Shown here piece by piece: positions 59,201-64,000 of a DNA stretch of 64,000 nucleotides (position 1 is the stretch's first letter; each line of letters opens with the position of its first letter). The notes under the pieces were generated by a model. The model worked only from the letters and a program-made list of their open reading frames with translations. It did no database searches and was not told where the DNA came from. The DNA comes from Rhizaria sp. SCN 62-66 (taxonomy: Eukaryota > Rhizaria, unplaced): assembly GCA_001724265.1 (NCBI GenBank), contig MEDY01000006.1, forward strand, positions 62,001 through 126,000, written 5' to 3'. A program made the position numbers and the translations under genes.

Positions 59201-60493
59201 GTCGCCGCGGCCAGCTCGTCCACGGGCGGTCCCCGAGACATGAGGTCCGTGACGCCCAGCTTGACGAAGAGCTGCGCAAGCACGTGCGCGTCCGTGACCG
59301 TGGGGACCAGCCCGCCGCGGAGGGCCCACACGACCAGGTCGGCGGCGTTGAGGCACTTGGCCGCCGCGGGGCCGCCAGGGAGCCCCGCGTTGTGGGCCGA
59401 GGAGGAGGACCACCAGGAAAAGCCGTTGTTGGCTGAGGAGGCGAAGCGGTCGACAACGAGCCCCGCGCGGACCAGGCAGAAGAAGAGCTTGAGCAGGATC
59501 CGGCGCGCGCGCGACGTCTCCAGCGCCAGGTCGCGCAGAGACGGGGTCGGGGCGCCGCTGTCGCCAGCGCCCATGGCCCCGCTGCCCGCGCTGCTGCTGC
59601 TGCTGCTGCTGCTGAGGGCGCTCGCACTGCCTGATAACGACGACGACGCGGTGGGGGAGGCGGGGGAGACGAGGGACGCGATGCTCAGGGTGGACATGAG
59701 CGGACCGGGGGAGTTGGGGACCGCGATCGGCAGTTGCTGCTGGTGGTGTTGCTGGTGCTGCTGCTGCAGCGAGTTGGCGCCGCCGCCGACGACGGCGGTA
59801 AGGTGGCTGATGTGCGACACGAGCCGCTCGCGTGCGTTAAGCAGCGCCACCAGGTCGGCGCGGATGCCGTGCTCCTGCGCGCGCGCCGTGCGCAGACGCT
59901 CCGTAAAGGCCGTGATCACGTAGTCGACCTGCGCGCAGAAGCAAGTGTGGATAAACAAGCGAAAAATCAAAAATTCAAACAGAAAGAATAAAAGACAAAA
60001 AGTGAGACTTGAGTGTCATGGCTTTGTGTGATGTGTGTGTGTGCGTCTTTGTTGCGCAATGGATGCGTACCTGCGTGAAGACGGGCGGGTGGCTGGGGTC
60101 GTCGACCGACGGAGCGCGCGCCCGCGTCTGCGGCTGCGGGGCCATCGCCGGCGAGTGCTGCTGCTGCTGCTGCTGCTGCTGTTGCTGTTGTTGTGAGCTC
60201 CTGCTGCTATCATTGGAGTGCGCGAGCGGTGCAAACATGGCGACAGCGGCCGCCACGGTCGGCGAGGGTGCACCCGCCCCGCCGCCGCCGCCGCTAGAGC
60301 TGCTGCTACTCAGACTGCTGCCGCTGCTGCTGCTGCTGTTGCTGTTGTTACAGCTCGTGTGGCCGCTGGCCGCGTTGCTGCTGCTGGAGGCGAGCAACGC
60401 AGCGAAGGGAAAGGCGTGCACCATAATAGACGAGACCATCGACGACGACGTGTTGTTGGGGTTCGCCGCCGGCGCGGGCACATGCGAGTGGCT

Positions 60494-60546
<53 letters not shown>

Positions 60547-61162
60547 CTTGACCGTTGGAGCTTGAGCTGGAGCTTGTGGCAGCAGCAGCGGGTGCGGCGG
60601 ACGGGGCGGGGCGGCGCCCGGCAAGCGGCTGCGGCCCCGCGAAGGGCAGCGCGGCGGGCGGGAGCGTGGGGAGCAGCGCGGCGGCCTCCCGCGAGAGGTC
60701 GAGCCCTTCGCTCACGACGCGCGACAGACTGGCCGCGATCGTCGTCAGCCGGTCCAGCCGCGCGTCAGCCGTGTTGCGCCGGTCCAGCAAGGCCTCGATC
60801 TCGGCCCACACCAGCTGCGGCGTAGGCAGCGACGCGTCACCGGCCTCAGGCGCGGTCGCTTGACTGGCGGCAATGGCGGCGGTGGGGGAGGCAGCGGAGG
60901 AGCGCTCGAGGGCGCGCTCCAGTTCGTTGCGGAGGGCCTCTTCGCGCACGTCAATGTCCTTGCGCTTGGCAGTAAGGTCGGCAAGCTCGCGGCGAAGAAA
61001 GTTAAGCGCGTTGAGCAAGTGGGACTTGGCTTGGAGCTTGATACTCGAAGTCTAGTTGAGGTGGAGGCGCAGACGCTTCTCGTCCTCTTGGAGGAGCCAG
61101 GATGCGCTGAGGTGCACCACCAGCTGCTCGTGGGGAGACAGAACGGAATATCCCGTGGACAT
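53252..61162 (-). CDS. PH- and VPS9-domain protein, putative Rab5-type RabGEF
   Basis: Four exons, 61162-60071, 59928-56570, 56430-54790 and 54665-53252, join in consistent phases to 2,501 codons ending in TGA. Introns are 142, 139 and 124 bases. Codon 37 is TAG (61054-61052). Residues 1-110 are helical/coiled coil, and 365-415 are another coiled coil. At about 500-590 a DEP-like pattern is seen (ADLVVWALRGGLVPTVTDAH, then VLAQLFVKLGVTDLM). A PH domain starts near 718 (ILHSGWLIKVCKWRTYRRFF) and, after a 170-residue Gly/His/Asn insert, ends near 925-965 (YFYVTFPAAQYGERTLLLAS, DERRRWLRALWLGG). The C-terminus is a VPS9 domain broken by inserts: KLIAIAKIAKLVCACV (about 2120), GADDLLILFALILIRGG (about 2312), and KERFLMTGYYLATMQAAVEL (about 2465) with the conserved Asp and Tyr. 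VPS9 proteins load GTP on Rab5/Rab21 at early endosomes. Which Rab is served is unknown. Confidence 0.75.
59061..59098 (-). repeat. Asn-coding trinucleotide run
   Basis: A run of TTG/TTT triplets on the plus strand (AAC/AAA codons on the minus strand) encodes an Asn-rich stretch inside exon 2 of the RabGEF gene, next to a basic Arg run. Confidence 0.8.
60156..60193 (-). repeat. Gln-coding trinucleotide run
   Basis: CTG/TTG triplets on the plus strand encode about 12 Gln in exon 1 of the RabGEF gene. It is a likely polymorphic microsatellite. Confidence 0.85.
60499..60547 (-). repeat. Gln-coding trinucleotide run
   Basis: A near-perfect CTG run on the plus strand encodes about 16 Gln in exon 1 of the RabGEF gene, followed by KHSHSHV. 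It is a likely length-variable site. Confidence 0.85.
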
Positions 61163-61569
61163 TCTGTCTCACTATACTCGAATAGAGATGCAGCAGAGCG
61201 AAAAAGTGGCAAGACAAGGCATGAGGGAGGCAAGTGGAAGTGGCACGTCGCTTGCCGTGCGAACCGGGCAAAAAATCGAAGCAAAACTAAAAAGACTAAT
61301 GCAGGCCAAATACGACGTCAGTTCAAACACGATAGCGTGTGAAAAATTGACCCATTTTAAAGTGTAATTAAGTTCAATTCGAACATCAAACAACGACGAA
61401 TTCACTTGATAAGCCTCTTTTCTAAACTCGCGTCACACAACGCCTCTGCTCCTTTCCCACATCTCCCTGCTCCCACAGCCGTGTCCCTCAAGTTTGCTCA
61501 AAAGAAGATTCAACGTGCGCCAAAACCTGTGTAGTCGCATACTAGTGCCGTTTTGGCGTTCGCGTTCTG
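61163..61569. promoter_or_regulatory. Divergent intergenic (bidirectional promoter) region
   Basis: The RabGEF gene starts leftward at 61162 and the Ala-rich gene starts rightward at 61570, so both promoters lie here. The middle is AT-rich. The part from about 61430 is pyrimidine-rich and may be the 5' UTR of the right gene. No specific motif is recognised. Confidence 0.4.
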
Positions 61570-62238
61570 ATGTCATATACGCCCGCGCGCCAAGTCGCGT
61601 CCACAGTTGGTGGGACTTCCCCTTCGACGCCGCCGACCCAGTCTGCTTCTGCAGCTGGTCGCGGCGCTCAATACCCCCCGCCGCGGTCGTCATCGCGTCT
61701 TCCTGGCCGCATGGGCCCTCCGCAGCGTGCGTCATCCGTGCAGCACGACAAGGACCCCGTGATGGCCGTCATTGATGACTTCATGGCGATGTTTCCCGCC
61801 GTTCCGCAGCAGGCTGAGATGGACGAGCTTCACGCAGTCAACGCCAACGTCAACGCCAGCACCAGCGCCAACTCGCAGATTAATCACATTCTCTCGCTGG
61901 CGTCCTCGTCTTCGTCCTCCTCCGCGCTGGCTGCTGTGGGCAGCGAGCCGCACCCGCTGGCCGCCGCCACAGCCTCTGCGGGGCCGGACGCCGCCGCGCT
62001 CATCTCCGCCTCCGCCGCGCTCGCCGCCGCTGCCGCCGCTGCCGCCGCGTCCAGCGACGCCAGCCGCGAGCTGGCGGCAGCCGCACGCCTTGCTCCGAGT
62101 GCCGGCGGTGTCGGTGTTGGCGTCGGCGTCGGTGTGCTCGACGTGAGGCAGCAGGACGCGGCGCTCGTGGCCGCAGTGACGCATGAAGCGCTGGAACTCG
62201 TGGCGTCGCTCTCTGAGGACGCGTGGCGATACGAGTGA
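61570..62238 (+). CDS. Small Ala/Ser-rich protein of unknown function
   Basis: Single-exon ORF of 222 residues ending in TGA. The codon composition and GC content match the other genes, and there is a clear drop in GC on both sides. Residues 1-55 are Pro/Ser/Arg-rich. A short helical segment follows (KDPVMAVIDDFMAMFPAVPQ, residues about 61-80). A long Ala/Ser stretch comes next, and the end is helical again (QDAALVAAVTHEALELVASL, then SEDAWRYE). The two short helices separated by disorder could be interaction motifs. I do not recognise a family. It shares a divergent promoter with the RabGEF gene. Confidence 0.6.
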   Translation: MSYTPARQVASTVGGTSPSTPPTQSASAAGRGAQYPPPRSSSRLPGRMGPPQRASSVQHDKDPVMAVIDDFMAMFPAVPQQAEMDELHAVNANVNASTSANSQINHILSLASSSSSSSALAAVGSEPHPLAAATASAGPDAAALISASAALAAAAAAAAASSDASRELAAAARLAPSAGGVGVGVGVGVLDVRQQDAALVAAVTHEALELVASLSEDAWRYE

Positions 62239-62524
62239 AGTGCTGGCACGCATCTATTCGCGATTCATTCGACGCAAGTGGCGTCTACTTTGCTGTGTCA
62301 TTTGTGAGCGTACTTGTGCAGTGGCAGCTAAATTGTCATGTTTACCTATTAAAGTAATGTTACCTAGCCGAAACACTCCCAGTGTGTATTGTCGAGTCAT
62401 AATTTTTCAAAACTCACGCGCTTTATATTACCAAAAGCTGAAGTAAGTCACAAATGTACTCTACTTATTAATACAAGTGCTTTAAGGTCTATTTGTGACA
62501 ACTTTGGCTACATAAGTACGTCCT

Positions 62525-62902
62525 ATGTACAATAGCGGACGCTATTTCGACGTACAGGGTATTTGGCCCAAATCTGAAAGCCGTCAGGTCAGGAGGAAGG
62601 CCGACACCATCCGTACACACGCTTATTAGATCAAAAAGTACGTGCTCACGATTGAAGAGCACCGGCGGGACGTATTCAGCGGTTGCTTAGTCGGTTACAG
62701 CAAGTTCTCTGATGGGTGTGATGAGTGGATCATTTGGTCAACGGCACTGCGCGAGCTTATCTCAGTCATCGAGATTGTTGATGTGACATTAGAAAATATT
62801 GAAGCTCGACTAGTGACTTCACATGCAATCTTTGACAATTTGTTTAAACAAAAAAAAAGTATGTCTACTAGTATGAGCTTCCATATACAATGTACATTGT
62901 AA
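62525..62902 (+). CDS. Doubtful small ORF with Tudor/MBT-like motif and one in-frame TAG
   Basis: From ATG at 62525 to TAA at 62900-62902 there are 125 codons if TAG at 62627-62629 is read through. Residues 6-20 (RYFDVQGIWPKSESRQV) and the later VGYSKFSDGCDEWIIW match the pattern of Tudor-knot/MBT-like modules, where an Asp...Trp strand is followed by a Gly-[WY]-Ser...DEW[IV] strand; these bind methylated lysine in chromatin proteins. The composition is AT-richer than the other genes and low-complexity runs are absent. It could be an exon of a larger gene, a decayed copy, or chance. With the standard code, the part after TAG lacks an ATG near its start. Confidence 0.25.
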
Positions 62903-64000
62903 GCTTATAGATATACAAGCGGGGAGTGTCGTGCGGCGTTATGTGATGTTAAAACAAAGCGTGTATTAAATAATAAGGGCTTGTAGCTGAGAAGGTAGAC
63001 AAGGACAAGAGTACACAAGTGTACGATGTGCATTCCATGCTCAAACTGACAGTGAGACAAAAAGTATGAAAATAGTACTATTTAGCTTTGACAAAGCAAA
63101 TTGTGAACGTGCATATGATCACTGTCAATAAGTGCCTGGGTGGGCATGACGGACGAAACACGAACACGTGTCAGAAGTACTTCATCAGTTCGCTTACATG
63201 TACATCAAAGAAGTGATAAAGTAATTATGTAGACGCTTGTGGTTGAAAAGCAACGAAATATATAGTACAATACAGGATAACTAATTGTAGACAATTACAA
63301 CATATCGAAAATAATTTCGACATCGGTAGTGATTAATAGAATGACAAAAAGCGTGATGGATAGTTGGGATACTAATTGTGAAAGCAAAACAGCCACAACA
63401 AAAGAAACCAAAAAAGTTATCCTCTGGTTTGTGATCTGCTGAAGATGAAAAATAGACAACAGTAGAAGACTTGAGGGATAAAAGAAAAACGATGAAGAAA
63501 TACAAAAATGACCGCAACAACAAAACGAGCTCAATGAAACTATAATCAAGCAACCAAGAGACCGTGGAATCGCCATCAACAAAGTCACGGACGAAGTGAA
63601 GACCAAGTCGCAAGGAGCAGAGAACCAATCATATGCTTGCTCAGCCTTCAATGACAAGAAAATGAGTTGTTGTGGTTGTTGTTACCACTGATGAAGTTGT
63701 GGTTGTTCGTTCAATGGTAGGTGTGGTACAGACAATAAAAGGCAGACAAGCGCATGCAAAAGACTGACATAACTGACACAGGCAGAGATTGTGACGAGTG
63801 ATCGTCACTGACGTAATTGAGCTAAGCGAAGATAAGTGTCGCTTAGTTTTGAATTAGCTTACTTTAGTTTGAATTACTTTAGTTCAGCTTAATATCAGCG
63901 GAATGAATTGACTCGATTGCTTCTTTCGAATCACTGGTATCATTGAGCGTCATCGCGTTGCCTGTTCGACGTTGACATTGAACACGAGCACATTATGCAA
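62903..64000. other. Right-end gene-poor stretch
   Basis: AT-rich with stops in all frames. It contains a perfect 7-base inverted repeat with a 4-base loop (GTGACGA 63791-63797 and TCGTCAC 63802-63808). It also contains three imperfect copies of a TTTAGTTTGAATTA-like unit at about 63843-63893. The minus-strand ORFs near 63281-63657 look like chance. It may hold the 3' UTR of the ORF before it or the start region of a gene beyond the edge. Confidence 0.4.

Noticed and set aside
63281-63657. Minus-strand ORFs of 115-120 codons
   Set aside because: Two overlapping frames with Phe/Leu/Ser-rich, AT-driven translations and no recognisable domain; probably chance.
1-64000. tRNA, rRNA, transposon or CRISPR features
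   Set aside because: I looked in the spacers for tRNA T-loop patterns, long terminal or inverted repeats, transposase or reverse-transcriptase motifs and spaced repeats, and found none that hold up.

Overview
This window comes from a nuclear genome of a flagellated, probably unicellular eukaryote. It has spliceosomal introns (about 100-230 bases, mostly GTAC...YAG), GC-rich exons set in AT-rich intergenic DNA, no operons, and very long proteins with Ala, Gln, Ser, Asn, Thr and Asp runs. A CFAP47-type axonemal gene implies a motile cilium. I cannot name the lineage from sequence alone. No tRNA, rRNA, transposon or CRISPR array was found.

Layout. 1-10167 (-): a giant permuted papain-like (YiiX/NlpC-P60 fold) protein running off the left edge. 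10603-15652 (-): ITFG2-like KICSTOR subunit. 16174-19500 (-): VPS52 of GARP/EARP. 19987-21979 (-): a 7-exon coiled-coil protein. 22298-23953 (-): membrane-anchored glutaminyl cyclotransferase. 24638-27589 (+): atypical SDR oxidoreductase with a Cys-pair module. 28063-31014 (+): unknown low-complexity protein with an ordered C-terminal part. 31712-46182 (+): CFAP47-like cilium protein of about 4,737 residues. 46458-49982 (-): unknown disordered protein. 50601-52683 (-): His/Gln-rich protein with a Gly-Thr-Ser repeat. 53252-61162 (-): PH plus VPS9 putative RabGEF with a possible DEP. 61570-62238 (+): small Ala-rich unknown. 62525-62902 (+): doubtful small ORF with a Tudor/MBT-like motif. 62903-64000 shows no convincing gene.

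Most notable result. In three genes the reading frame is interrupted only by TAG (six times), while frame, composition and domain content continue on both sides. None of the eleven genes whose ends are visible stops with TAG: six use TAA and five TGA. The simplest reading is that UAG is a sense codon in this organism, with UAA and UGA as the terminators; the amino acid cannot be assigned from this window. Second, 11 of 14 inferred introns begin GTAC (10 begin GTACG) instead of GTAAG/GTGAG. Third, the papain-like domain is split by about 2,300 residues of mostly low-complexity sequence between its catalytic His and Cys.

The genes are not a functional cluster. Two act in endosome/Golgi traffic (VPS52, VPS9 RabGEF), one in nutrient signalling to TORC1 (ITFG2), one in cilia (CFAP47) and two are enzymes of general metabolism or protein modification.
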